From: CAVQNQ01 sp963714205
GTDB taxonomy: Bacteria > Acidobacteriota > Terriglobia > Bryobacterales > Bryobacteraceae
NCBI GenBank assembly: GCA_963714205.1
Contig: CAVQNQ010000004.1
Coordinates: 496,001 to 560,000, forward strand
DNA length: 64,000 bases
Direction: 5' to 3'
The notes under the pieces were generated by a model. It was not told the DNA's origin, did not search any database, and was given only the letters and a program-made list of their open reading frames with translations. The translations under genes and the position numbers were made by a program. Each line of letters opens with the position of its first letter. The stretch's first letter is position 1. This document shows, one piece after another, positions 43,815-52,863 of the stretch.

Positions 43815-44282
43815 ATGCCGCGCAGCGCTATCAAGACGAACGCGCGGAAGGTAATGGCCGCATGGGAACCGGCCGCACCCGGATTGTGGTTTTGCAACTG
43901 GAAGATATGGCTGGAGGCGCGCCGGCGCCTGGATCGCGCCCTAGCGCCGTTGGAGCTGCGCGCGCGAGAGTTCTGGCTGCTGGCCATCGCCGGCCGCGGG
44001 AATATCTCGCAGCACGAGATTGCCGACCTGTGCGGGATCGACCCGAGTTCCCTGGTGGCGGTGCTCGACGGCCTGGAGCGCCGCGGCTGGCTGCGGCGGC
44101 AGCGCAACCCGCGCGATCGCCGCATGCAGTGGGTGCAGCGCACCGAGATCGGCGACCGCTTGTTCGCCCGGGCGCTGCCACGCGCCCGGCGCGCCGAGGC
44201 GCGCCAGTTGGCGGCGCTTTCAGCGGCTCAACAGAGCCGGCTGGTGACGGCGATGCGCAAATTAGCGATGACTTCGAAATGA
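43815..44282 (+). CDS. MarR-family transcriptional regulator
   Basis: A 155-residue winged-helix protein. The recognition region is ISQHEIADLCGIDPSSLVAV, followed by LDGLERRGWLRRQRNPRDRR, the wing of MarR proteins. It sits inside the efflux operon between the permease (two bases upstream) and the TolC-like gene (four-base overlap), so it very probably controls this operon in response to a pump substrate. The repeat at 40424-40455 is a candidate operator. Confidence 0.88.
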   Translation: MPRSAIKTNARKVMAAWEPAAPGLWFCNWKIWLEARRRLDRALAPLELRAREFWLLAIAGRGNISQHEIADLCGIDPSSLVAVLDGLERRGWLRRQRNPRDRRMQWVQRTEIGDRLFARALPRARRAEARQLAALSAAQQSRLVTAMRKLAMTSK

Positions 44283-45844
44283 CGAGAGATGCCATGAAAT
44301 CGTTCGGCAGCGTTGTGCTCTTGACCCTCATGACCGGTTCGGGCAGCGCCTTCGCGCAGCCTTCGACGGGCGGGGGATCGCCCGGCGGCCCGTCCGCGCT
44401 GGTTTTGCCGGCATCCGGCCGCAACAACCAGGGCGGTTCCGTCGCCGCGGCCGAACAACCCGTGGCGGGGACCAACACCAGCGTCAACACCCTGAACCCT
44501 TCGATACAGGTTTCCGGGCCCTACAGCGGCAGCGCGCGCAGCACCATGCCTTTTTCCGGCAAGCTGTCGCTGAAGGAGGCTCTCGAGCGCGGCTTGGTCT
44601 CCAACCTGGGCGCGGTCGGGGTGGCGCACACCATCCGGGAAAACGGTGCGCAGGTGAGGGTAGCCCGCAGCGCCCTGCTGCCGAACCTCAACAGCAATCT
44701 CAGCGAAACGGTGGAGCAAAGCGATCTCGCCGCGCTCGGATTGCGCATCAGCGTGCCCGTGCCCGGCTTCCGTATTCCCACCATTGTGGGACCCTTCAAC
44801 TACTTCGCTCTCCAGGCCACCCTCAGCCAGACCGTGGCGAACCTGACCGCGATCAATAATTACCGCTCCGCCCAAGCCACCGCCCGCGCCAGCCAATACA
44901 GCTTGCAGGATGCCCGCGATCTCGTCACCCTGGCGGTGGGCGGCGCTTATTTGCAGGTGCTGGCCGCCCAGGCCCGCGTGGACGCCGCGCAGGCCCAACT
45001 CGACACCGCCAATGCCGTCTTCCATCAATCCACCGAACAGCACGGACAGGGCGTGCTGGGGCGGCTCAACGTGGATCAAAGCCAGGTACGGACGCTCACC
45101 CAACAACAGCAGATCATCACGCTGCGCAACGATCTCGCCAAGCAGAAGATCAACCTGGCGCGGCTCACCGGCCTCCCGCCCAACGCCGCCTATCAGCTCA
45201 CGGATAGTTTCCCCTTCAGCCCGGCGCCGGTCCAGAGTGTGGAGGCCGCCGTGGCCCAGGCCGAACAACAGCGCGCCGACCTCAAAGCCGCGCAATCCCA
45301 GATGGAGGCAGCCGCAAAGGCCCTCTCGGCTGCGCGCGCCGAGCGCCTGCCCTCGGCCGCCGTCAGTGGCGATTACGAGGTGATCGGCACCAACCCGGCC
45401 CATTCGCATGGAGCTTTCGCCGTGGTGGGCACCCTCAGCATTCCGCTGTGGCAAGGCGGACGAACCGCGGCCGACATCGCTCAGGCGGAAGCGGTGCTGG
45501 CGCAGCGGCAGGCCGAATTGGAAGACACCCGCGGGCAGATCGAAGCCGAAGTTCGCCAGGCCTACCTCGACCTCGAAGCCGCCGCCGGACAAGTTGAGGT
45601 CGCGCGCAAGAACGTGCAGGTCGCCCAGGAAACCCTGGAAATGGCCCGTGCGCGCATGGAAGCCGGGGTGATCAATACGGTGGAGGTCGTCCAGGCGCAA
45701 CAGACCGTCGCCAGCGCGCAATTGGACCTGATCGACAGCGTCTTCGCCCACAATTTGGCTAAACTGAGTCTGGCCCGTGCGCTGGGCCAGGCCGCCGATC
45801 AACTCCCCAACCTGCTGAAACCTCAAACGGCTCCCTTGCCGTGA
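44279..45844 (+). CDS. TolC-like outer membrane efflux protein (operon 1)
   Basis: A 521-residue outer membrane factor: signal peptide (cleavage near SAFAQ), a 60-residue low-complexity Gly/Ser/Pro region and two OEP repeats (about 105-300 and 315-505) of long helices, with KLSLKEALERGL, LQVLAAQARVDAAQAQLDTA and QAYLDLEAAAGQVEVARKNV. It forms the exit duct for the ABC-2 pump. The ATG at 44279 overlaps the MarR stop; an in-frame ATG at 44294 gives an equally good signal peptide. A terminator follows. Confidence 0.9.
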   Translation: MTRDAMKSFGSVVLLTLMTGSGSAFAQPSTGGGSPGGPSALVLPASGRNNQGGSVAAAEQPVAGTNTSVNTLNPSIQVSGPYSGSARSTMPFSGKLSLKEALERGLVSNLGAVGVAHTIRENGAQVRVARSALLPNLNSNLSETVEQSDLAALGLRISVPVPGFRIPTIVGPFNYFALQATLSQTVANLTAINNYRSAQATARASQYSLQDARDLVTLAVGGAYLQVLAAQARVDAAQAQLDTANAVFHQSTEQHGQGVLGRLNVDQSQVRTLTQQQQIITLRNDLAKQKINLARLTGLPPNAAYQLTDSFPFSPAPVQSVEAAVAQAEQQRADLKAAQSQMEAAAKALSAARAERLPSAAVSGDYEVIGTNPAHSHGAFAVVGTLSIPLWQGGRTAADIAQAEAVLAQRQAELEDTRGQIEAEVRQAYLDLEAAAGQVEVARKNVQVAQETLEMARARMEAGVINTVEVVQAQQTVASAQLDLIDSVFAHNLAKLSLARALGQAADQLPNLLKPQTAPLP

Positions 45845-45885
45845 ACGCGCACGAGTCGCTTGGCCGGCAAGCAGAGGACCGAAGA

Positions 45886-45914
45886 GGCCCGCGCGTAGCG
45901 GGCCCCTTTCTCAT
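45886..45914. terminator. Bidirectional terminator between convergent operons
   Basis: GGCCCGC (45886-45892), loop GCGTA, GCGGGCC (45898-45904) form a perfect 7-bp GC stem followed by CCTTTCTCATTT. It lies between the ends of the TolC-like gene and the convergent GH35-like gene, so it can serve both directions. Confidence 0.7.
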
Positions 45915-45916
45915 TT

Positions 45917-47644
45917 CTAGCGATAGCTGAACAGCGAAACTTTGAGGATGCCGGGATTAGCCGTGAGGCGCAGGCTGGCCCGGTCTTCGCCGCCCATCCC
46001 AGTGTCGTCGCCCGCAAGGTGGCGTTGTACCACCCATGTGCCGTTCTCGAACTTGCCCTCTTCCACCGCGGCGAGGCTGGCCATGGGGGTTGCCGCAACG
46101 GTCGATGCGAGCCTGATGCTCAGGTTGGCGCCCGCCACCCAGAAATCGTCGGGACCGGTCTGGATGATGATTGCGTAGCCTCGAACCGGCAAGGGACCTC
46201 TGCCTGGCGGCGTCTGAGGAACGCCGCCGGCGGACCTCACCGGTGCGGCTCCGGGAGCGGCGGCCGGAGCCGGCGTGGGCGGCGGGGCCGCTCCCCATCC
46301 ACGGCCCACGGCAGCGTTGAAGATGTAGTTCCCCATCTGCAACTGTTGGGGAGGCGCGCCGGCTTCCACTACGAGGGCCTTGATCGTGCCGTCTTCCTGA
46401 TGCTGCAGGATCAACGGAGCGAGCTGGCCGAGCACGTCATACGCCTTACTCAGCGGATTATCCTCGGCCACGTGCGTCTCGATGGCGAACGGCGAGAACA
46501 TCTGCGCATTGAGCCCTCCGAAAGCGGCGAACGCATTGGCGGCATCGTCGCGCGTCTCCGGAATAAACAGCGGGTTGCCGTTGCGGCTGTACATCGCGGC
46601 GATCTCGGCGAAGTTGCTCAGGTAAATGTCCGGCGAAAGAATGTCGATCTGCGGCGCGCCGGCCCGCCAGAAGTCGTGATTCTGGGCCTGCGGGCCGCCG
46701 CTCGGGAAGTCGCCCGGTATCTTGTCCTGGGGCTGGACGATCCAGGCGTTCACGTACACGGGCACCGGGTATTCCTTCTTGCCCATTTCCGTCACATGGT
46801 TCATGTAGGTGGCGTAGTGCCAGGCCATGAAAACCTCGTCGGTGCGGGGACCCTTGCCAAAGACCTGTTCCCAGCTTCCCGACGTCTTGTCGCCCGTGGA
46901 ATCCCACAGCTTACGGGTTTCGGGCAGCAGGGTGGCTTTGTTCTTCTGGAGATAATCCATCAGTTCCTGCGGCACAGGGGCGGCGAAAGCCGCTTCGGCC
47001 TCTTTGCAGTGATCCCTGGTGTCGCCGAGCACGCCCACTTCGTTCTCCATCTGGACCATGATGACCGTGCCCGTGGCCGAGTCTACGTCGCGAATGTGCC
47101 GCATCAGGGCGGCATATGCGTTGGCATCGGCATCGCGGTTGGTGGTGCTCAGGGTCGAGAGGATCTCGCGGCCTTTTCCGTCCTTGTCCCGTGCCACGGG
47201 GTACTTATCCGGGTTGCGTTTCACCCAGGCGGGGGGGTAACTCGAGGTGCCGTTCTTCCAGCTTCCGAACCACAGCAGGACGACGTGCAGGTTGGCGGCT
47301 CGGGCGTCGCGGAGGGCCCCGTCTATTGCGGTGAAATCGAACTTGCCCTCCTCGGGCTCGGTCCAGCCCCAGCCCACGCCGACCAAGGCTGTGTTGACGT
47401 TCGCTTTGGCCAACTTGGGCCACGAGGGGCGCGCGTTTTCGGCCGTCGACGCGGCGTTGTTCAGCAGCTCGCCCGCCAAGGCCAGGTAAGGTTTGCCGTT
47501 GACGATGAGGTGGGTAACGGCGCCTTTCTTCTCCAGATGGGCAATGGAAGGGCCGTTCGTGGTCGTCTTGTTCTGGGAGCACGCCGTCATCATGGCCAGC
47601 GCGCCAATCAGAGCAAGAGAGGGGGAATACCGATATCGGTTCAT
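45917..47644 (-). CDS. GH35-like beta-galactosidase lipoprotein with DUF5597 tail (paralogue 1)
   Basis: A 575-residue exported enzyme. Lipoprotein signal with lipobox MMTAC (Cys about 22), then a TIM barrel like GH35/GH42: GVGWGWTEPEEGKFDF, LLWFGSWKNGTSSYPP and MVQMENEVG (acid/base E202), with PLFIPET (E363) as probable nucleophile. The C-terminal 150 residues match the DUF5597-type region, interrupted by an Ala/Pro-rich insert. It should cleave beta-galactosides or similar sugars outside the cytoplasm. A close relative in the opposite orientation is encoded at 52.9-54.6 kb. Confidence 0.83.
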   Translation of the reverse strand: MNRYRYSPSLALIGALAMMTACSQNKTTTNGPSIAHLEKKGAVTHLIVNGKPYLALAGELLNNAASTAENARPSWPKLAKANVNTALVGVGWGWTEPEEGKFDFTAIDGALRDARAANLHVVLLWFGSWKNGTSSYPPAWVKRNPDKYPVARDKDGKGREILSTLSTTNRDADANAYAALMRHIRDVDSATGTVIMVQMENEVGVLGDTRDHCKEAEAAFAAPVPQELMDYLQKNKATLLPETRKLWDSTGDKTSGSWEQVFGKGPRTDEVFMAWHYATYMNHVTEMGKKEYPVPVYVNAWIVQPQDKIPGDFPSGGPQAQNHDFWRAGAPQIDILSPDIYLSNFAEIAAMYSRNGNPLFIPETRDDAANAFAAFGGLNAQMFSPFAIETHVAEDNPLSKAYDVLGQLAPLILQHQEDGTIKALVVEAGAPPQQLQMGNYIFNAAVGRGWGAAPPPTPAPAAAPGAAPVRSAGGVPQTPPGRGPLPVRGYAIIIQTGPDDFWVAGANLSIRLASTVAATPMASLAAVEEGKFENGTWVVQRHLAGDDTGMGGEDRASLRLTANPGILKVSLFSYR

Positions 47645-47849
47645 ATCTTTGAAGTATTGTAAGGCATTGCGCCCTGCCTTGGTTACGTGGCTGTAATCCA
47701 GCAGAGGTGGTGCTTTTCAGCCATTCATCATCCGCGGCGATGGGACTAAAGTCGCTGATATAAAGACACTTAGCGTTCGGTCAGAAACATGCCAATTGAA
47801 GATCGAGGCGCGCGTTCGGCATCGACGTCGCAGCCAGGGAGGTAGAGGA

Positions 47850-49241
47850 ATGAAGGACAGACGGCTTCGCTCGGCAGTTCGGATCGCACTCGGCATGGTT
47901 TGCGTGCTCCTGCTCGCGTTCCCGGGTGGCGCACTTTTGGCGCAGCAGCCCGCTCCGCCCGCGCAGTCTTCTCCCCCGGTGCAGGCACTCTCGCCCGATC
48001 AGTTGGATGACCTGGTGGCGCCCGTCGCGCTCTTTCCCGACCCGCTGCTGAGCCAGGTTCTGGTGGCCAGCACCTACCCGCTGGAGATTGTGGAGGCGGG
48101 GCAATGGCTGCAACGGAATGGCGGTCTGACGGGTCAGCAACGGATGGATGCGGCCCGGCAGCAGAACTGGGATGCCAGCGTCCAAGCCCTGGTGGCCTTT
48201 CCCGACGTGCTGGCGAAGCTGAACCAGGATGTCCAGTGGACGACGGCATTGGGCAATGCGTTTCTGGCGCAGCAAGCCGACGTCATGGCGGCCGTGCAGC
48301 GGATGCGCGCCCGCGCGCAAGCCAATGGCAGGCTCTCTTCCACTCCGCAGCAGACGGTTACCAACGAGACACAGGGCGGGCAGACGGCCATCGACATCGC
48401 GCCGGCCGATCCGCAGGTGGTTTACGTGCCGGTATACGACCCCATGTATATTTGGGGGCCACCGGTGTGGGGCTATTATCCGCCGCTCTATTACAACGGG
48501 TGGGGTTTCGGATTCGGTCCGGCCATCAACATCGGATTCTGGTTCGGCGGTTGGGGCGGATGGGGCTGGGGCGGATGGGGTTGGGGCTGGGGACCAAACT
48601 GGTTCGCGCGTTCGGTCTTCGTCAACGGCCTTTTCTTCCAGCACTACGGTTTCCGCGGCGGATTGGCGGGCGGGTTTGCCGGCAGGGCCGTGTGGCAGCA
48701 CGATCCGAGCCACCGTTTGGGGGTCTCCTACCCGAACGGTCAACTGGCCAGCCGGTACCAGGCTGCGTCGCTCGCTTCGCGGAGCGCCATGGCAAGATCG
48801 GGCAGCTTAAATTCGGGCCGCATGGCCAGCGCGGGAAACTGGAGCCGGTTTGGATCCGGGACATCGTCGGCATTCGGGAACCGATCGATGGCGCCAAGCG
48901 CCCGCGGCATGGCGCCGCAGAGCGCGGGGCGCACCACCGAGGGGCAGTGGCAACACTTCCAGAGTGGGCAGCGGTACTCGGCTCCGGCACAGCGCTATTC
49001 GGCTCCAGCACAACGGTACTCGGCTCCGGCGCAGCGCTATTCGGCTCCAGCACAACGGTACTCGGCTCCGGCGCAACATTACCAGTCCGCGCCGCGAGCG
49101 TCCGCACCCAGCTATAGCGGTGGCGCCCGCAGCGGTGGGGGAGGCGGCGGCTCACGCGGTTTTGGTAACGGCGGCGGTCACAGCTCGGGTGGTGGGGGCC
49201 ATAGCTCGGGCGGGGGTCACGGTGGCGGGCACCATCGCTGA
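47850..49241 (+). CDS. Exported DUF3300 protein with Gly/Trp-rich and RYSAPAQ repeats
   Basis: A 463-residue exported protein. Signal peptide (about 1-32), DUF3300 domain (about 45-210: LDDLVAPVALFPDPLLSQVL, AIDIAPADPQVVYVPVYDP), then a Trp/Gly segment (FWFGGWGGWGWGGWGWGWGP), a Ser/Gly-rich stretch, five RYSAPAQ heptads and a Gly/His tail that could bind metal. Family function is unknown; an envelope role is likely. The ATG at 47850 follows AGGGAGGTAGAGG; the frame opens 18 codons earlier. The stretch 47645-47849 upstream holds no other gene that I can see. Confidence 0.82.
   Translation: MKDRRLRSAVRIALGMVCVLLLAFPGGALLAQQPAPPAQSSPPVQALSPDQLDDLVAPVALFPDPLLSQVLVASTYPLEIVEAGQWLQRNGGLTGQQRMDAARQQNWDASVQALVAFPDVLAKLNQDVQWTTALGNAFLAQQADVMAAVQRMRARAQANGRLSSTPQQTVTNETQGGQTAIDIAPADPQVVYVPVYDPMYIWGPPVWGYYPPLYYNGWGFGFGPAINIGFWFGGWGGWGWGGWGWGWGPNWFARSVFVNGLFFQHYGFRGGLAGGFAGRAVWQHDPSHRLGVSYPNGQLASRYQAASLASRSAMARSGSLNSGRMASAGNWSRFGSGTSSAFGNRSMAPSARGMAPQSAGRTTEGQWQHFQSGQRYSAPAQRYSAPAQRYSAPAQRYSAPAQRYSAPAQHYQSAPRASAPSYSGGARSGGGGGGSRGFGNGGGHSSGGGGHSSGGGHGGGHHR
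48972..49076 (+). repeat. Five 21-bp repeats encoding RYSAPAQ
   Basis: Five in-frame units alternate between CGGTACTCGGCTCCGGCRCA-type and CGCTATTCGGCTCCAGCACA-type versions, so the DNA period is 42 bases while the peptide period is seven residues. The alternation points to growth by duplication of a 42-base pair of units. A sixth, changed unit (HYQSAP) follows. Confidence 0.85.
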
Positions 49242-49252
49242 GCGGCGTTTCC

Positions 49253-49288
49253 GGGGGGCGCAGAACGCGCGATACGCGGGCGCCCTCC
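49253..49288. terminator. Hairpin between convergent genes
   Basis: GGGGGGCGC (49253-49261) pairs with GCGCCCTCC (49280-49288), one wobble pair, with an 18-base loop. It fills the 47-base gap between the convergent DUF3300 and C_GCAxxG_C_C genes. There is no T-run, so termination is only likely. Confidence 0.4.
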
Positions 49289-49720
49289 TTACTTCTCCTC
49301 CAGCAACTCCACCGTGCTGGCCACCAGCTTCCGGCACAGCGTGTGGTGAAGATCGCGGGTCTTGTATTGCTCTTGCCCCTCGGGCGTGCGCAGATCGCAA
49401 CCGGTCAGATCACGGCACGTCAGGCCTCCGTTGCGCTCCCGGAAGGCGTTCATCAATGTAGCGACCCGCTCATAAAGCGGTCCTCGCGCTTGCGCCGGAT
49501 TGGTAGCCATTTCCTGCCCGTTCCGAACACCCAAAACCAGCAAGGCTCCCGCCACGGCGCCGCAGGTTTCTCCCAGGCGCCCCATGCCTCCGCCGAAAGG
49601 CCCGGCCAAAGTGAGGCACATCCGCTCGGACAGGTCTTCGCCTGGGCCACAGGCGGCAAACACGGACTGGGCGCAGTTGAACCTCTCGAACAGGGTGACT
49701 GCCTTATGCACGTTGGACAT
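49289..49720 (-). CDS. C_GCAxxG_C_C family redox-type protein
   Basis: A 143-residue protein of the C_GCAxxG_C_C family. The cysteines are in FNCAQSVFAACG, GETCGAVAGALL, GLTCRDLTGCDL and HTLCRKLV, with a glycine patch AGPFGGGMGRLG. Members are thought to bind a metal cluster or act in redox; function is not established. The ATG lies inside the last codons of deoC (17-base overlap), so the two are coupled, but a link to deoxyribose metabolism is not obvious. Confidence 0.85.
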   Translation of the reverse strand: MSNVHKAVTLFERFNCAQSVFAACGPGEDLSERMCLTLAGPFGGGMGRLGETCGAVAGALLVLGVRNGQEMATNPAQARGPLYERVATLMNAFRERNGGLTCRDLTGCDLRTPEGQEQYKTRDLHHTLCRKLVASTVELLEEK

Positions 49721-50411
49721 CAGGCCAGCCCATCCCTTCCAATTGCTCGATGAGATACCGGCGCATCGCCACGACGGTGGCGCCCGCGCGCATGAGGGCG
49801 ACCCCGTCCTCGATGGAAGCCACGCCGCCGGAGGCCTTGATGCCGATCGCCGTTCCAACCGTCTCCCGGATCAAACTGATATCGTGCACGGTCGCGCGAC
49901 CCGGTCCAAAACCGGTGCAGGTCTTGATGAAGTCCGCACCGCTATCCAGAACCAACCTCGCGGCTGTGACCTTCTCGGCCTCGGTCAGGACGCCGGTTTC
50001 AATGATGACCTTGAAGGGGACCTGGAAAGGCCGCGCCACCGCCATCACCTCGCAGATGTCGCGTGCGACGAGCGAGTAGTCGCCGGCCTTGAAAGCGGCG
50101 ATATTCATCACCATATCCAGGTCGGTCGCACCGCGCTGGAGTCCTTCTTCGGCCTCCAGGCATTTGACGCGCGTGGTTGTGCCGCCGCACGGAAACGAGA
50201 TGGGGATCTGCGCCCGCACCCCCGAACCCTTCAATTCGTCCACCAGGATGCCCAAGTATTGCGGAAAGGCCACTACCGCGCGGAAGCGGTAGTTTCTGGC
50301 TGCGCGGCAGGCTGCCCGCGCCTCTTCCCCGCCGGCCGTAATTGTAAGCGCTTCCGAGTAGTCGATTGCCGGCACGAGGCGGCCGATCTCTTCCGATGCA
50401 ATTCCGTGCAT
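49704..50411 (-). CDS. deoC: Deoxyribose-phosphate aldolase
   Basis: Class I aldolase that splits 2-deoxyribose 5-phosphate to acetaldehyde and glyceraldehyde 3-phosphate. The Schiff-base lysine lies in DFIKTCTGFGPGRATV and the second active-site lysine in GIKASGGV; DMVMNIAAFKAGDY and VKVIIETG-like FKVIIETGVLTE are further blocks. The 235 residues are typical. It overlaps the following C_GCAxxG_C_C gene. No other deo genes are near. Confidence 0.93.
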   Translation of the reverse strand: MHGIASEEIGRLVPAIDYSEALTITAGGEEARAACRAARNYRFRAVVAFPQYLGILVDELKGSGVRAQIPISFPCGGTTTRVKCLEAEEGLQRGATDLDMVMNIAAFKAGDYSLVARDICEVMAVARPFQVPFKVIIETGVLTEAEKVTAARLVLDSGADFIKTCTGFGPGRATVHDISLIRETVGTAIGIKASGGVASIEDGVALMRAGATVVAMRRYLIEQLEGMGWPDVQRA

Positions 50412-50572
50412 ACGCTTCGATGATAGCGCCTGCCGTCCCTGATCTGTCCTATGCTATGGAACGAATGTCGAAGACCCTATCAATATGCGCTTCGCGGGAG
50501 ACAGGCCGGCGCCGAGCCTGATGCGGCGGACGGCTTGCGGTCGCCGCCGCCCGTTTGGCACCATGCAAAGGG

Positions 50573-51595
50573 ATGGCATTCGATCGCGCAGTTCTCCCGG
50601 CCGTCGTGCTGGCTGCGATGCTGGGTCGTCTGACGGCCCAGTCGCCGCCGCCGGAGGTGCCTCCTAAGCCGCCGCTCGGGCTGCCGGCGGTGATCTGGCC
50701 GGCCGGGAATCCGTACTCGGCGGCGCGCGTGGAGTTGGGCCGCTACCTGTTCTTCGATCCGCGCCTTTCGGCCAACGGGAGAGTTTCCTGCGCGACCTGC
50801 CATCCGCCCGAGCACGCCTTTGCGGGCGGCGATCCCGCTCCGCTCGGCGTCACCGGCAAGCCGCTGCGACGGCGCGCGCCCACCGTGATCAACCGGGCTT
50901 ACGGACTAAGCCAGTTCCTGGACGGGCGGGCAGCCACGCTCGAAGCGCAGATCGCCGGCCCCATCGCGGACCCCAACGAGATGGGCACCACGCCCGAGGC
51001 TGCCGCCGGGGCCATCGCGCAGATCGCGGGCTACGGGCCGCTCTTCGAGCGGGCTTTCGGCGACGCGCGCGTCAGCTACGAGCGGATAACCCAGGCGATC
51101 GCGACCTTCGAGCGCACGATTCTCTCCGGCAACTCGCCTTACGACCGCTTCTTGAACGGGGACAAGCGCGCGCTATCACCGGAGGCGAAGCGGGGCCTGA
51201 CGATCTTCGAACGCTCCGGGGAATGTTCGGAATGTCACAACGGCTACAACTTCACCAATGAGAAGTTCGCCAGCCTGGGAATCGGCCCGGATCGGACGCC
51301 GCCGGATTTCGGCCTGTCCGAAATCAGCGGGAAGCGCCGCGACGAGGGAAAGTTCAAAGTGCCCACCCTGCGCGAAGTGGCCCATACCGGCCCCTATATG
51401 CACGACGGGCGCTTCAGAACACTGGACGATGTGCTGGAGTTCTACCGCAAAGGCGGCCAGCCGGGACCGCACCTCGATTCCAGGATCGCCCCCTTCTTTC
51501 TCGACGCGCCGGCCAAGGCGGATCTGATCGCTTTTCTCGAAGCCCTCAGCGGCGAGGGTTGGCAGCAGATCAAAGCGCCGGAAAGGCTGCCGTGA
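50573..51595 (+). CDS. Di-haem cytochrome c peroxidase / MauG family (paralogue 2)
   Basis: A 340-residue exported protein with signal peptide (about 1-23, ending LTAQ) and haem motifs CATCH (C73, C76, H77) and CSECH (C218, C221, H222). Conserved blocks: LGRYLFFDPRLS, RRRAPTVINRAYGLSQFLDG and FKVPTLREVAHTGPYMHDGR. It would reduce peroxide or oxidise a partner protein in the periplasm. An in-frame TTG at 50555 is an alternative start. It is more distant from the 21.1-22.2 kb protein than a recent duplicate would be, and lacks the lipobox. Confidence 0.88.
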   Translation: MAFDRAVLPAVVLAAMLGRLTAQSPPPEVPPKPPLGLPAVIWPAGNPYSAARVELGRYLFFDPRLSANGRVSCATCHPPEHAFAGGDPAPLGVTGKPLRRRAPTVINRAYGLSQFLDGRAATLEAQIAGPIADPNEMGTTPEAAAGAIAQIAGYGPLFERAFGDARVSYERITQAIATFERTILSGNSPYDRFLNGDKRALSPEAKRGLTIFERSGECSECHNGYNFTNEKFASLGIGPDRTPPDFGLSEISGKRRDEGKFKVPTLREVAHTGPYMHDGRFRTLDDVLEFYRKGGQPGPHLDSRIAPFFLDAPAKADLIAFLEALSGEGWQQIKAPERLP

Positions 51596-51604
51596 ACCGC
51601 AGCG

Positions 51605-52402
51605 CTATCTTTCCCCGAATTTGAAGCGGCGGCCGATGATCATCTTCACCAGCAAGTGGTCGGTGCTGCTGGTCACGCCGATTCCGGTGGCCAGGTTGAA
51701 TTCCCAGTTGGGGCCTAGATTCAGATCGAGGGCCGGCATGATAGCCTGCTGCTGGTCGCGTATCGCATAAAAACCCGTGAGGGCGCCTACCGAGCCGTAA
51801 TACTCGAAGCCCAGGGTCACTCTCTTGGTGACGTCGTAGCTTACCTTGGCGGCCGGCGAGAATCCGACTCCCTCGCTCACGCTTAGCCCATGGAAGGAGC
51901 GTTCCAGGGCGGGATTGACGGCGATGTACCAGCGGCCCATTTGTTTGTCGGCGATGGGCCGGATCTCCCAAGTCCAGGTATCCGGCGAGTAGGAGCGGCG
52001 CTGGTAGCCGATCTCGGTTGAGAGGCTCACGTTCACCGGCCAATGCCACGCTTCCGGCACGCGCACGCGCGGGCGAATATGGTCGCCTACCCATTGGTAG
52101 CCCTCGCCCGCGCGGTAACTCATGAAAATGTAGAAGCCGGTTTCAAACCAAGGCGTGAAGCCCTCCGTGATTTCGATGGTTTCATGCAGGGCGTGCTCGT
52201 CGGGGCGGACTCCGTCCACCTCGGTCTTCGATCCCTCGAAGGTGAAATTCGAGTGCAACTCGACCATGGTGCGCTCGGGAGGCACCATCTCGGCCCCGTA
52301 CACCTGAACTTCGTAGTTGCCCTGGGCGCGGACCGATGCGCCAGGCAGCAGGAGCAAAAGGAAGACCAGGGGAACGCGGAGTTGCCGGATAAACGGGACC
52401 AT
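51605..52402 (-). CDS. Putative outer-membrane beta-barrel protein
   Basis: A 265-residue protein with a clear signal peptide (VPLVFLLLLLPGASVRAQ). The mature part shows alternating aromatic and polar segments ending in the aromatic-rich GRRFKFGER, typical of small outer-membrane barrels or MetA-pathway-like transporters. Blocks such as TPWFETGFYIFMSYRAGEG and RPRVRVPEAWHWPVNVSLS are seen. No family name can be given with confidence. It converges with the di-haem peroxidase gene with nine bases between stops, so it is a separate unit. Confidence 0.6.
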   Translation of the reverse strand: MVPFIRQLRVPLVFLLLLLPGASVRAQGNYEVQVYGAEMVPPERTMVELHSNFTFEGSKTEVDGVRPDEHALHETIEITEGFTPWFETGFYIFMSYRAGEGYQWVGDHIRPRVRVPEAWHWPVNVSLSTEIGYQRRSYSPDTWTWEIRPIADKQMGRWYIAVNPALERSFHGLSVSEGVGFSPAAKVSYDVTKRVTLGFEYYGSVGALTGFYAIRDQQQAIMPALDLNLGPNWEFNLATGIGVTSSTDHLLVKMIIGRRFKFGER

Positions 52403-52460
52403 GAAGCCATAGTTTACGCCACCTGCGGTGCGCGCTGCCGGCCGGCATCCCGGCAATATA

Positions 52461-52757
52461 ATGGGTGTCGTGGTGAAGCTGCTTTGCCTCCGCCTGCTTC
52501 CGGCGATGGTGAGTTTGCTCCTGCTCGCTTACATTGCCGATCACGTCTCGGTGGCCTATCGGATTCCAGGCGGGCGCCAGCCATTCGGATCCGTCCAGGT
52601 GCGAAAGGTCTTCGCGATCCGACTGAAAGACCGCAAAACGGAATACGTGTTCCAGCCGCCGGAAGCGCAGCCCTGCGTGAATTCGCTCTTTCCGCAGCTC
52701 GGGCTAGAGCCTTGCTGGTACAAGAAGCGCCATTCCACGCAAGAGATGGATTACTAG
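52461..52757 (+). CDS. Small conserved-looking exported or anchored protein
   Basis: A 98-residue protein with one N-terminal hydrophobic segment (about 5-27, ending YIADHVSVAY) and a soluble part with RLKDRKTEYVFQPPEAQPCV, NSLFPQLGLEPCWYKKRH. The two cysteines and the FPQ-G--PCWY pattern look conserved and, from memory, resemble uncharacterised acidobacterial proteins. Function unknown. It is divergent from the outer-membrane protein gene and upstream of the second GH35-like gene. Confidence 0.6.
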   Translation: MGVVVKLLCLRLLPAMVSLLLLAYIADHVSVAYRIPGGRQPFGSVQVRKVFAIRLKDRKTEYVFQPPEAQPCVNSLFPQLGLEPCWYKKRHSTQEMDY

Positions 52758-52863
52758 GGCCGCCCCACCCATCGAGCCGACCGAGCGGTGGCTTCGGCGA
52801 TGTATCCCTGAGTTACACTGAGCGGGAGTCCGGAGTCCGGAATTGAAGCGCGGAGGAAATCGC

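Noticed and set aside
42228..44282. 684-codon plus-strand ORF running through the ATPase, permease and regulator
   Set aside because: A chance join of the permease N-terminal part, an out-of-frame stretch and the MarR gene; the true genes are separate, and the permease has one frameshift.
48972..49076. CRISPR-like tandem repeat
   Set aside because: Units are contiguous without spacers and lie in frame inside a coding region, encoding RYSAPAQ.
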